Shown here one piece after another: positions 45,781-56,231 of a stretch of 64,000 nucleotides of DNA (position 1 is the first letter of the stretch; each line of letters begins with the position of its first letter). Location of the stretch: contig CP137325.1 of assembly GCA_033182465.1 (NCBI GenBank), positions 620,001 through 684,000 on the forward strand, in the 5' to 3' direction. A program made the position numbers and the translations under genes. Under the pieces are notes generated by a model that did not search any database, was not told where the DNA came from, and saw nothing but the letters and a program-made list of their open reading frames with translations. Source of the stretch: Sanghuangporus weigelae (lineage: Eukaryota > Basidiomycota > Agaricomycetes > Hymenochaetales > Hymenochaetaceae).

Positions 45781-46424
45781 TTACTTCTTGCCACCGCTCT
45801 TCTTGTTACCATCCGTATCCTTCGTGTCCTTCTTTGTGTCCTTTTTTGGATCCTTTTTCACAACTGTGGTTGGTGGGTTAAATGATCCCCTCGGTGTGAA
45901 GCTAGGGATTGACCTTAAGCCAAGAATGTTATGGTGAACGTCGCTTTCTGAAGTTCTCGAAACAGGCTTACTCGTAGCCATCCTCGCCAACTAGTAAGAC
46001 GCCATCAATATCAGCTCTTATAGCTCCTCTGCGAAGTTCTAGGTCAAAATCTGAATCGTTGGTCCAGCTTATATACGGTATGCTTACAGCTTGGGAATAT
46101 CGGATCTAGTCGCAGGCGAACTTCCATCGCTGTCTGACTCAAGCATAGCACTCGGGGCAATTGCACCAGGGCCTGTGTCATCGGATACAAGGCCAGGGCG
46201 GCTGAGGACCCCGATCTCGGAGTCGACAACGTCTGCCACGCCTGTCTGAGTAGTCGCCTCCAAATCAGCTCCTCCGTGCCCGGATGGCAAGTCATCATTC
46301 CTACGTCAGGGCAACCCAGTCAAACTGTTTGATCATCGCAAATTGCTGTATTGAATGCTTACCTCATCTCATCGCCTCCCAAGGTAGTCGAGGAATCAGT
46401 GTGAATAAGTTCCGGTGCAGACAT
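45781..46424 (-). CDS. PRG-E: paralogue with Lys-rich tail
   Basis: Exons (minus strand) are 46424-46363, 46300-46088, 46016-45972 and 45901-45781, summing to 441 nt (146 aa). Introns are 62, 71 and 70 nt. The N-terminus MSAPELIHTDSSTTLGG is followed by an acidic Ser/Asp/Gly-rich middle (LESDSDGSSPATRSDIP). A short exon encodes ADIDGVLLVGEDGY. The last exon encodes DFTPRGSFNPPTTVVKKD and ends in Lys/Asp repeats and KKSGGKK. It has no CaaX box. Exon number and the last-intron phase equal those of PRG-A and PRG-B. TATAAA lies about 88 nt upstream. Confidence 0.7.
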
Positions 46425-46511
46425 AACTTGAATTGGTACTCTGATCGTGAGTTGTGAGAGCTGTTATGGTTACTAGAGTCAGTTGAGAGACGCTCGGCGG
46501 TGTTTGTCAGG

Positions 46512-46517
46512 TTTATA
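46512..46517 (-). promoter_or_regulatory. TATA box of PRG-E
   Basis: TATAAA on the minus strand, about 88 nt upstream of the ATG at 46424. Confidence 0.5.
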
Positions 46518-47883
46518 AGTACAGTACTATTAGACGCTCAGTGAAGGCGCCTGCCGGGAATCTTGCAAGTCACCAAGAATCCGTACGTCAGTGATTCTTG
46601 AATGCGATAAGATTTCAAACAGTGACCAAAAGACGACTATAGAAGACGATTATCGCATCCCTGTAACTTTGCTACCAGACAGCTGAGAAGGACATTCTAA
46701 ATGAATCCTATCATCTGAACAAGGCTGTGCGGTTTAAATCAGAGCGCAAGAGCATGCGAAGGCGGTGCTAAAATGAGCATTGCCCTCATATATAGCAAAT
46801 CCCGGGAACACCACGTTGCACGGCCATGAGGCAGCGTAAATAGTAACACAGGGGCTGGGGCTATTCAGAAGCAAATATACAAAAGAAGTTGGAGAACGTT
46901 TCCGCAGAATTGGAGGCACCGCACGTCTCCAGAAGCGGTCTCATCTGACTAGGAGCCTCCAAAGCTTTGTCCTGAAATGATACGCACCTACCTAATTTGC
47001 GGCTTCATCTCGTTGGATAGGGCATACCAGAGTTGAACCCCTGATGCGGACCAACGGATGGATCCTTCCCGTATGTTCTCTCCCTGATTCATAACAATCA
47101 TCCGTGTAAGGAAGCGCAAATGTAGACAGAAAATGATCAGGATGATGGTCTAAATCGTCGTCTCTCGCATCGCCCTCTTGTGGAAACGACATATCGAGTA
47201 GGTGTCGCTTCATGAACGTTTCCCGGGTCCACCGTCTTCCGAACGCAGTTTAAGAGGCGAATATTAATGTTTCCGCAATTCAAACATGTCCGGCGCCACG
47301 AGCAAGTATAAACGGTCAAAATATTCGACCGCAAGCCTCAGCTCGGCTTCCCGCTTTATGTGAAGCCGACCTGAATAGCAGTGCGAGGAGGACAGTTTCT
47401 ACATGTCATTCTCGGTCTCGCCCCGCAGCTTGATATCTTGGAAATCAAATCGGCGCAATCGGGCATCCGCAGTCGTATCGTATGACAGAACAAATTTCTT
47501 CGCGACAATCCAATCCCCAACACGAGCTCTGTGGAATCTAGGACAGAATGATGATGAATTTTGGAGTAGCAGGAGTAACCCTGATTGAAAAAGAAAAATT
47601 GCAGGCGTCGTACTGAGTATGGACAGTCACATGGGGTTCAGTTCGGCTCGACCGGCAAATTCCGAATGGTCATTTTCAACTCATTCCGTGGCCGTGGTTT
47701 GTCCTTCAAATACAACGTCGACGAGCTGCAAGCACACTCAGGCCACCGGCCATAGCGTGTATTCATTGGTATGTATACTCTTTATCTGGACTGAGTAGGA
47801 AGAATGAAAGGAATCAGTATAGCAACAAAAGAGGGCGAAAGGCTGTGTGTGAACCCTGGTTCGTTTCGTTTTCGGCTCACCCA
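46518..47883. other. 1.4-kb intergenic region between divergent genes
   Basis: Frames at 46734-46919 and 46992-47213 (minus) are open but carry no known motif. No repeat boundaries were seen. Confidence 0.45.
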
Positions 47884-47889
47884 TATAAA
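47884..47889 (+). promoter_or_regulatory. TATA box of the second WW-like membrane gene
   Basis: TATAAA about 100 nt upstream of the ATG at 47988. Confidence 0.5.
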
Positions 47890-47987
47890 GACGACTGCCC
47901 AGAAAGCTTTCCCATATCTCCTTTCTGCGCGTAAAGTACTCTATACTGCCTGCGCCTGCTAGTTTTCTGTCTCACATACGAGCGTCA

Positions 47988-49895
47988 ATGGACTCGGTGA
48001 AAGGCATGCCTCAGGAAACGTGTTCCGGTGATTTTGCTGGCCTCTATCCCATCACGCCAGCTCAATCCACACGCTATTCTAAGTCTAGCGGGTTAGTTTC
48101 ATCCTTTCTTCTATTCATCGCCTTTCGTGCTGATGAATGCCTGTCTCTTAGCGTTTATCTTTCTTGCAAGAGGATTCCTCCAGCATACTTTTCACGCCAA
48201 GGGGAGCCTGAGTGAGTATCCAAACAAACCCGTGCTGTAAGGGCGTGTTAATGACGTAACGCGACTCGTAGGCCACCGTATTCAGCCTCAGGATGGTCAA
48301 GCCACATCCAGGCTGAGGGACAGCCTTACTTCTACTTCAAAAAGGCCGGTTTTGTCACGGAAGCAAATATCTATGACGCGGGAAAATATCAGAGTATCGC
48401 GCACTGGATGCTCGTCGTACACAAACTCGCCGAAGCACAGAGTATCGTGATTACGGGCACCATTGAGATTATGCTTCAGCTCGATGAGGACAACGAGAAC
48501 ACTTGCGGGTACTACTTAGTTGACCATGACTGTGCGACGGTGTTCTGGCTGCAGGAGGTCACCTCGGAAGAACTTGGTATACCCGACTCAGTATCTATCT
48601 CCCAGTGCCGTACGCAAACTTCCACTTTTCACGCTAAAGCTCCGGCCGACACGAGGTCAAATTTCAGGTCTGACTTCTAATGAGTTATATTGGACTCATG
48701 TCGAGTACTTCTCGGCGCATCTAGACGGACTCCGAATGTCCTGGGCACGAGAACTTTACAGCATTCTGACTCATGCTAGAGCTGGTAAGCGTGCTTCAAA
48801 TGAAATTTTCGCTACCAATTCGGACTGGGATTTATTAATGGGCGTTTCATTAGATCACTTGACATCATTAGTCGGAACGTTCCCGTATACCGCTGACCAG
48901 TGCAAAGAGTTTCAGGACTTGCTGCGCGATAATATCCCTGGATCTTCTGAGATGCTATCCGATAAGTACATAATCTGTGTCGTCGCCCGCCTATGGGCGC
49001 AAGTCGGTAAGATTTCTGTTCCAAGCTTTCGCACTGCCTTTTTTTCTGATGGATATCGTGGCAGCTCGGCACAGGTTCCTAAACTTCTACGGAGAGGAAT
49101 GCGCTCGCCTATCGCGAGACCAGAGGGTTGTAAATTCGCCTCCGGACAATCTTCCGTTCCTGCTGAGGGTTTTCTCGAGAATTGCTCTGCTTGATACTCC
49201 GCGGAGATACGCTGCGGAATTAGAGAATCTTTGGATCGATAACATCGTGTATGCCGAGCCATGGAAGACGTTCGTTACAAGAAGTGTTGATGAATGGAGA
49301 GAAACGGCTCTCTGGACTACCGGTCTGACATCGTGAGCGGGAAGAAATTTGTTTGTGGTCCCTAGACTAACAGGCTTATAAGGATGCACGCTGTGATTTA
49401 CTTCGCATCAATGGGCTCATCAGCAATCAGTGTCGCAGCTTTGGCGCTCTCCATATCCGGTTTCATCTCTAGTATGGCCCTGTCCAACTACCATCGATTG
49501 CCGATGAACTATGAGACTCAAGAAGCAGTCAGTTTGCATATTAATCTAGAGAAGATTGATACTAACTGTCCTATGCTCTAAATCAGGCCGATTATCTCAG
49601 TGGGATGTGCCATTCTAGATTTGGATTCACTCCCCTGTCGTGGATGTACAGCATCCCGAAGGCGCTTCTGTTCTGGTCAACAGGTCTCATGATCTTGCAG
49701 GCTGCCTTTGCGTTGTTCGAAGTGATTCCTATGTCCAACCGATACGTCGCGGGGAGCATTGCTTACTTGATGGTTGCAGTACTGTTCAGTGTTGCCTACG
49801 TTCTGCGCCTCCAGAGGACTCTCTTCTCTTGGATTCCCGTTCCCTTTTTTCGGTCATCTGCTCATCACGACGATTTGGAGAGGAATGACGACTAA
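47988..49895 (+). CDS. Multi-pass membrane protein with WW-like N-terminus, copy 2
   Basis: Paralogue of the gene at 28290-31263, on the opposite strand and shorter. The ATG at 47988 starts a short N-terminus (to TRYSKSSG). Splicing gives PPYSASGWSSHIQAEGQPYF, the WW-like half motif. Next come TIEIMLQLDED and GYYLVDHDCATVFWLQEV. A 58-nt intron joins VSISQC to RLTSNELYWTHVEYFSAHL. The middle has RHRFLNFYGEECARLSRDQ and ELENLWIDNIVYAEPWKTF. The C-terminal membrane segments are HAVIYFASMGSSAISVAALA, LFWSTGLMILQAAFALFEVI and SIAYLMVAVLFSVAYVLRL. The end is acidic (DDLERNDD). It lacks the long N-terminal and C-terminal tails of copy 1. Function is unknown. Confidence 0.7.
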
Positions 49896-50184
49896 AATCG
49901 AAAAATACGCCAACATGCACTTTAGTCTCTTCCAAATCATCACTTCGTCGATGAGCAGATTATATCCTGCCATACCCCCAGCTCACGTTAACTTAGTGAA
50001 TAAAGCTTTTTACGTGTACGATGTTCGTTTAGGAAAAGACACTTTCCACAGTAGCAGTTCCGTGACAAGAAGTGTTAAAATACTTGTACTCAACTGTAGA
50101 TCAGTTCACGACCAAAACGAATCATGCCCTTTTCTTTCCATTTATTGAATGGCTGCATCAAGGCTGGCTTACAATTTCCGTATA

Positions 50185-50560
50185 TCCGGAAAACCTTGTC
50201 CCGCGCGACTTTTTTTCTTTGACTACGCGTGTGATTTCCCGATTAGGTAGTACCTTCCGTAAACAGCTCGAAAGATCGACGCGAGTGCGAGATAGGAAGC
50301 GACCGTCGTTATCCCCCCAACCTCTGCTCTGTTCACTCACCTCGCCCTTTCTTGCCCTCTGTGGGCTATTAAGCTCACTTGCATGACATCTGGTGTCTGG
50401 GGTGAGAAGTTCATGGGAGGGAACAGAATTGATTGCTGATTTGATCGACGCAAGGGCACAAGTGCCGATCTTGTTCGGCTGTTTACGGAAGGTACTACCT
50501 AATCGGGAAATCATGCTCTTGAAAAAAAAAAAAGAGCCGCGCGGGACAAGGTTTTCCGGA
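50185..50560. mobile_element. Inverted-repeat MITE flanked by TA
   Basis: A 376-bp element with long terminal inverted repeats of about 90 bp. The left arm starts TCCGGAAAACCTTGTCCCGC and the right arm is its reverse complement (50478-50560). Further inside, both arms carry GATTTCCCGATTAGGTAGTA. The arms differ mainly around a poly-T/poly-A tract. TA dinucleotides flank both ends (50183-50184 and 50561-50562), consistent with Tc1/mariner-type TA duplication. No transposase is encoded. Confidence 0.72.
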
Positions 50561-50562
50561 TA

Positions 50563-51154
50563 CACTGCTAGACCTGTTTTTGGTACTATGGGCGGGTACT
50601 AAGTATGGGCGCTAAAGATGAGTGAAGTTCCGTGAGAGGCCGGCGTGCTTAGATAGAACTGGAAGACCGTTTCCCACGCGGACAAACCACCCTAGGACCG
50701 GTGTGGGTTTTGGGATGGCATCTAACCATTACATTACATTGGACTCGGAAGCCGTGGTTCTTTACATCGAGATTGTTCGGAGGTACCTTAGAAGCAATGC
50801 TTAGTACAATCGGTGAAGACAGCAATCGGTGAAGACAATTGTTCCCGCTGTTGAACAGATGGAGATGCAGATGGGGATGTAGATCTTTGCCTGATACGCA
50901 CGCCTCAAACTTGGGCTAATACTAGCACAGCGTCAATCACGGCGCCGAGAACTGACACTGCATTGCAATTCAGTGATGTGTTCGCCCGAATGCGCATGGG
51001 GTCTGCTGATGTTTGCAAGGGTAGATAAGGACCCTCTCGATTCAGTCAGGATTTGCTTCGACTCCTTTCTTTAAATTTCTTTTCGACTCCTTTAAATTTC
51101 TTTTCGTCTCTGTTACCGTTTCCTTCAGATTTCCAACGACTCTGACCTGCAACG
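50563..51154. other. Intergenic with short tandem repeats, upstream of metacaspase 1
   Basis: Near 50810-50840 the unit CAATCGGTGAAGACAG occurs twice in tandem. Near 51056-51105 CGACTCCTTT and TTTAAATTTCTTTTCG are repeated. No TATA box is evident. No gene was seen. Confidence 0.45.
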
Positions 51155-52983
51155 ATGCAGGGACTTATGAAAGAAGCACCAGCAAGCTCCACTGGTGCTC
51201 GAAAAGCATTGTCTATCGGAATTCAGTACCGTGAAGAGTATGTTAAGAAAGATGCTCCACGCAAACTCGAATCCACCCATGGCGATTCAGAGGTCATAAA
51301 GAAGATTCTTACTCGTGAGTATTGATTATTATTTTATTCTGATGGAAAGCTGAAACTCTCTTCAGAGTTCTATGGATACAAAGAGGAGGACATCGTTGTT
51401 ATGAAGGATGACGGTGTACATACTCTGCCAACTCGGGAAAACATTGTGCGTAAATGTGACAATAATATACCTTGCTATGTGTTGATGGTCTATCGCTTCT
51501 CAAGCTGAGAGCGATTGACGATCTCGTCAGAGATGCAAAAGCTGGAGACCGCTTCGTATTCCACTGTACGTTCGCTATATATCTTATTGTTGCCTCTGAA
51601 AATAATTGTTATTTTTTTTTCAGTTTCTGGCCATGGAGCCCAGGTTCCCGACGAGAGTGGAGACGAAGAAGATAATATGGATGAAGGTTGTTTAGTTTTC
51701 CTTCTTGTCATTCGATGTTATCTCTGATGGGAAATAATAGTCATTTGGCCTGTGGACATCATTTACGATCAAGAGATAGACGAAGGCGTTGGGAATTACA
51801 TTCTAGATGATGTAGGAATCTTCCGAAATCCTATCCTTGCGTTTGGTAGTAATGATTCTCATCGTGCGCAGGAGTTGCGGGAACGACTTATCGACGCTCT
51901 TCCAGCTGGAACTTACCTCACTGTAAGTTCAGTCGTTCTTTCCGATATAAACTTCGAAGCTAATGTGTAGTCGTCAGATACTTCTTGACTGCTGTCATTC
52001 CGGCACTGGAGCAGGTATGTTCTAGATCTGACGTTCTGACGTTCAGTACCGTGACTTACATCCCATTAGATCTACCAGAAATACGCTCGGACAGCGATGA
52101 TGAAATTGACCAAATGCTACATAAGCTATGGTCCCCGATCTCGCCGAAAGCTAGATCTGTGGCTCCCTTCTCTCATTTGTCACGTAGGTCCTACTTGTGG
52201 CGCTAACGTTAGCCTAACGCTAATGGAATATCACAGCGACTGGTGCAGGAAAGGCACCGGGTCGGGGACCGGTCAAGCTGAGTAAGTGTTCGCATTTACA
52301 CTGACATTTCGAAACAATTCCTTATTATGAATAATCAATAGCCTCCCAGAAGAGGGGAAGTGCCATGGAAAGGCTGGAAGACTTGATAGAGAAGGAAATT
52401 GAGGAGGTGAGGTCTAGGGTCTCCCACGAAAAGCATGTTGTATGTTATCTTTCCTAAATATCGGGTTTCCTATTCCTGAGATATCCTCGAACATCTAGAC
52501 GTCTTGGGCAGCTTGCGTGGATGACACGTTGGAGCTCGAAAGTGCCGACGGCGGTATGCTGACAATGGTACGTAATTTCTATTGTCATACATATTGAGGG
52601 CGTGCATTGATTGTCCCTCTGTTTTACAGGCTTTCTGGACCGTCCTACGTATGCATTGCGATTATTTTGAATCCTGACACTGCATTCTAACGTGAACAAT
52701 AGACAATAACCAAAACTGGACTCACCTAGAGCTGTACAAAGCAATCGCGTACGATTCTTTGCTTACGTAGATAATACATTGGCTAACTTTGCCGCCCACA
52801 GCGAGTATTTAGTGAATTATGCCAGGCGTGGCAAGAAACAAGTTCTAGAAATGGGCCTGAGTTACCCAAAGCCCGTTGTACGTGTGATGTATCGCTTATC
52901 AGATGACTGCTAACGATTACGATTGGTAGCTCTCGAGCCTAACAAAACTGGATCGCATCCATCCACTGCCCTTCAGCTTCTAA
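51155..52983 (+). CDS. Metacaspase-type peptidase C14, copy 1
   Basis: Cysteine protease of the metacaspase/caspase-fold family, which cleaves after Arg or Lys and takes part in stress response and cell death. Fifteen exons, 51155-51314 to 52930-52983, sum to 1011 nt (336 aa). All introns are GT-AG, about 50-100 nt. The p20 part starts ARKALSIGIQY. Catalytic His104 lies in FSGHGAQVPDESGDEED and catalytic Cys168 in LLDCCHSGTG. YILDDELRERLIDALPAGTY lies between them. After a Ser/Pro linker the p10-like end has TSWAACVDDTLELESADGGM and NNQNWTHLELYKAIA. There is no long Pro/Gln prodomain, and both catalytic residues are intact. Paralogue of the next gene. Confidence 0.9.
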
Positions 52984-53079
52984 GCCCGGGGGCAGATTGA
53001 TGCTGTGAGAGCATTGCTGTGTTCAGTAATCAATACTGTTATTCATTGCTCCGATCTTCTGTTCCTTCCTTTCACTCCG

Positions 53080-53166
53080 CATCAGCTTTAGCGTAGTTCC
53101 GGTCGGTATCCGTTCAACAAGGTTAATTTAACGCGTACTCATCTCCAGAAGCTTCCACGCCCTCGC
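53080..53166. repeat. Conserved 3'-flank block after metacaspase 1
   Basis: CATCAGCTTTAGCGTAGTTC followed by CGGT and GTATCCGTTC recurs after metacaspase 2 at 55829-55910 with few changes. This block lies about 100 nt downstream of the stop, in what is probably the 3' UTR. Confidence 0.6.
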
Positions 53167-53516
53167 ATAGCTTTGACCAAAGATATTTGCTGTGCCTTCA
53201 TAGATTCTTCAGTTAACATCTTCACTTCATTACTTGAGCATTTTGATATTTCCTTCTTCGAGTTATTTGCAATCGTCGTCCACGGTTCTTCCTCATATTG
53301 TATATGTATGTATTGCTTCCTTTCGTCCTTCTGTAGCAGCTCGCTATCTGCACCGTGGCTATGAAACGCGTTTCATTGCATACGACTGATAGACGCCTCG
53401 GGTCTAAATTAAAATACCTCGACCATTGAAACAAAACTCAAGATCAAGCAAGATAGACATCCAAATATAGACGATCGCCGCTCGGTGTGATCGAGCAAAT
53501 GATTGACGCTTGGAAT
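53167..53516. other. Intergenic between the metacaspase genes
   Basis: AT-rich DNA with no supported gene. Confidence 0.5.
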
Positions 53517-53540
53517 GGTGATCAATGATCAATGATCACC
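53517..53540. promoter_or_regulatory. Palindrome upstream of metacaspase 2
   Basis: Arms GGTGATCA and TGATCACC flank ATGATCAA. The TGATCA core is repeated three times. The palindrome lies about 80 nt upstream of the TATA box and could bind a dimeric regulator. Confidence 0.35.
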
Positions 53541-53617
53541 ACGCCGCAAACACATCGATGTGCCCTCAAACACAAGCTCCGCAATGCGAGTGCGGGGACT
53601 GCAAGTGGTCTATGTAG

Positions 53618-53625
53618 TATATAAA
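53618..53625 (+). promoter_or_regulatory. TATA box of metacaspase 2
   Basis: TATATAAA about 106 nt upstream of the ATG at 53731. Confidence 0.55.
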
Positions 53626-53730
53626 CTTGAGAGCTCTGAGGATGCAACGTCAACGAAGTCAACTTTCTGAAGTTTTACGACTCCACCCACGTATCTTGCC
53701 CACTTGACCTTTACTCGTATTGAATTGGCG

Positions 53731-55775
53731 ATGGTTCCAGTCGTTTCAATCCAAAGAGACACGCCGAAGAAGAGGGCTCTCTTAGTCGCTGTCAGCTACA
53801 GCAAGCTTCATGGGGAACATCCGAAAGAGAGCCCTCCGCTTATACTGAGAGGGGCGCACAAAGATCCTCCTAGACTCAAGAAACTGCTAATCGGTAAGAA
53901 TATTGAGATCGATCACGTTGTACTTCATTATTACTGGCGGACGCACAGAACTGTACGGGTATGATGAAGGGAATATTGTTGTCCTTATGGATGACGGCCA
54001 TCATGCCGAGCCAACAGAAGACAGGATAGTCAGTAATCCTGATTTATAGATATTTTTGAGTACGCTTATCAGGTATCTTTTACAGCGTAAGGAGCTCAAT
54101 AATCTTGTATACGACGCTCAGTCCGGAGACCATCTCGTGTTTAGCTGTGAGAAGTTATTCGGACAGTAAAGCTAACCCTTACATCTGATTCGAACCTTCA
54201 TATGTTCATAGTTTCGGGGCATGGTTCACAGATAACAAACAAGGATGGAACGGAGCTGGATGGGATGGACGAAGGTATCTATGCTCCGAGCAGTGTGAAT
54301 CAGCTCTACTCTGAGTTCATGCAACTGATAATCATAAAATCAAGTGATTTGGCCATCGGACGTCGAGTATGACCCGACCAAGCCGGACGATGAGAAAGTG
54401 ATCGGGTTCATAATAGACGATGTTTGTCGCAACTTATTTCACACTCTCTAAGGTTCACTGACGTAAGTTCGTGAAGGATTTGAAAAAAGTTCTGGTGGAT
54501 GACCTTCCAGCTAATACCCATCTAACCGTACGTTTTTCTTCGCCAACCAGCCACATTTATCCCTTTGATCCGAATTTCTCCTCTCGAACCAGGTTTTATT
54601 GGATTGCTGTCATTCGGGAACTGCTCTAGGTATGGCCAAGATACCAGATACATAATTACCAGATTGAACTGACGTGTTTCATATCATATTCATAACCTCG
54701 GAAGACCTTCCTCACAATCACTCTGAGAGCAGTCTTGACGAGCAATGGAACTCTCCAGTGAACTCTCCCGTCTCACCGAAGTCAAATACTGTACATAGCA
54801 TTACTTATCCAGGAGTTGAGGGAAAGACAACTCCAAAACGCGGAATGTCGATCGATACCGTAAAATCTCTCTCGCGTGCCTCTACAATGACAATGGGAAA
54901 CCAGGAAAAGACTAATGCTGTTAGAGGAATTCTCGCAACATAAGTAAGTCTTGCATTCAGGTCAATCCTGCGTCCTTTGACTGAATGAGTTATGCCCGTC
55001 TCCTTCAACATCATGTAGGGATGCCATACAGCAGTCGTGGTTCTGTTGCGACCAATCCATTCACAGGGGAACAAACCGTCCAGGAGACTGAATCGCTAGA
55101 CAAACGGACAGTGCCCAAGCAAGAGCAGAAAGACCTGCCGTATGCGGTCAGTAATATTCAATTTCCACATCTAATACTAGTCATATCTGACTAGACTGTA
55201 GCTTTCTTGGTCTGCATGCATGGATGATCAACTTGGCCTTGATTCTTTCAATGGCGGTATACTCACACATGTGAGTTCCATCTAACATAGAGTAAACCTC
55301 ACAACTTATTGTTTTCGCTGCATTGATCAGGCTTTCGACGGAATCATTCGTGAGTACTTTGTAATAACCACTCTGAGGATGGGCACTTAACGAAGGACTT
55401 GATGGACAGGGGAAAATCGAAACAGAACAAACAAAGAGATGCTTAACGAGCTCAGGTCAGAATCCCTTGAAACTCTCTGCACTGTATCTAACATCTTCGA
55501 TGGATACAGCAAGAAGCTCTTCCAGTTTGGCAAGGAAGCAAAGCACGCTTTCAGAGCACACAACTGGGGAGAACTCCCTCAACCCAAACCGAGTGTAAGT
55601 AGATCTTGATGATCCTGCTCTCAAGTGTATATCCATTCTGAATCCTTCTTGTGGGATCTTTGTGATTAGCTTGGCAGTATTCGACCTCTTGTAAGTTGCA
55701 GTATCTGCAGATTTTCTGGGATGCAACACTAACGAGTCACAGGAAACGATCTATGGTGATGAATTCACTTTCTAA
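53731..55775 (+). CDS. Metacaspase-type peptidase C14, copy 2
   Basis: Tandem paralogue of the gene at 51155. The first seven exons are 53731-53893, 53949-54028, 54086-54146, 54212-54274, 54345-54421, 54468-54527 and 54593-54629. Four of them have the same length as in copy 1 and all junction positions correspond. It starts KKRALLVAVSY. Catalytic His105 lies in FSGHGSQIT and catalytic Cys174 in LLDCCHSGTA. GFIIDDFVKDLKKVLVDDLP lies between them. The region after the Cys is longer, with a Ser/Pro/Thr-rich insert (WNSPVNSPVSPKSNTV). The end reads SWSACMDDQLGLDSFNGGIL and AFDGIIR, matching the copy 1 C-terminus. A TATA box is present. Divergence in the linker suggests different regulation. Confidence 0.88.
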
Positions 55776-55828
55776 TGCACTGTATGAGTGTAATTCTATG
55801 CACTTTCATGTACCTTCGTTTCTTTCAG

Positions 55829-55910
55829 CATCAGCTTTATCGTAGTTCCGGTATCCGTTCGCAGAGTCCATAGTGCGCGTAGACATCTCTGCAAGTTTTT
55901 GCGCCTTCGA
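55829..55910. repeat. Conserved 3'-flank block after metacaspase 2
   Basis: Counterpart of 53080-53166: CATCAGCTTTATCGTAGTTC, then CGGTATCCGTTC. It lies about 55 nt downstream of the stop codon. Confidence 0.6.
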
Positions 55911-56231
55911 ACAGTACTGGCCGAAGTCGACACACTGTGATTTCTCGAATCAAGGTTTTGGGTTGCAAATGCCGCACGAACCGACAGAGCAAATAACATA
56001 GAAATGATTGGTATGACAATCTGACCAGAGTTGCAGGGCATTTGTTCTGATTGTAGGGGTGCCTTCACAATCAAAATAGTGTGAACCGAAGTGCATGCCG
56101 TATGATGCATCTATGAATTAAAATCCATATATTGCGCAGCAAAATAAAATATCATGCGAAGTTTTCGGAGAGATAAGTTAACAGATAGCATACATAATAA
56201 ATCTTGGAGTCGGCGAAAAGTGCTAGAACAA
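55911..56231. other. Intergenic, convergent 3' ends
   Basis: Lies between metacaspase 2 and the Afi1-like gene. No further gene was seen. Confidence 0.5.

Noticed and set aside
45972-45990. Shorter third exon of PRG-E starting at 45990
   Set aside because: That acceptor puts the last exon out of frame. The acceptor giving exon 46016-45972 restores it exactly.
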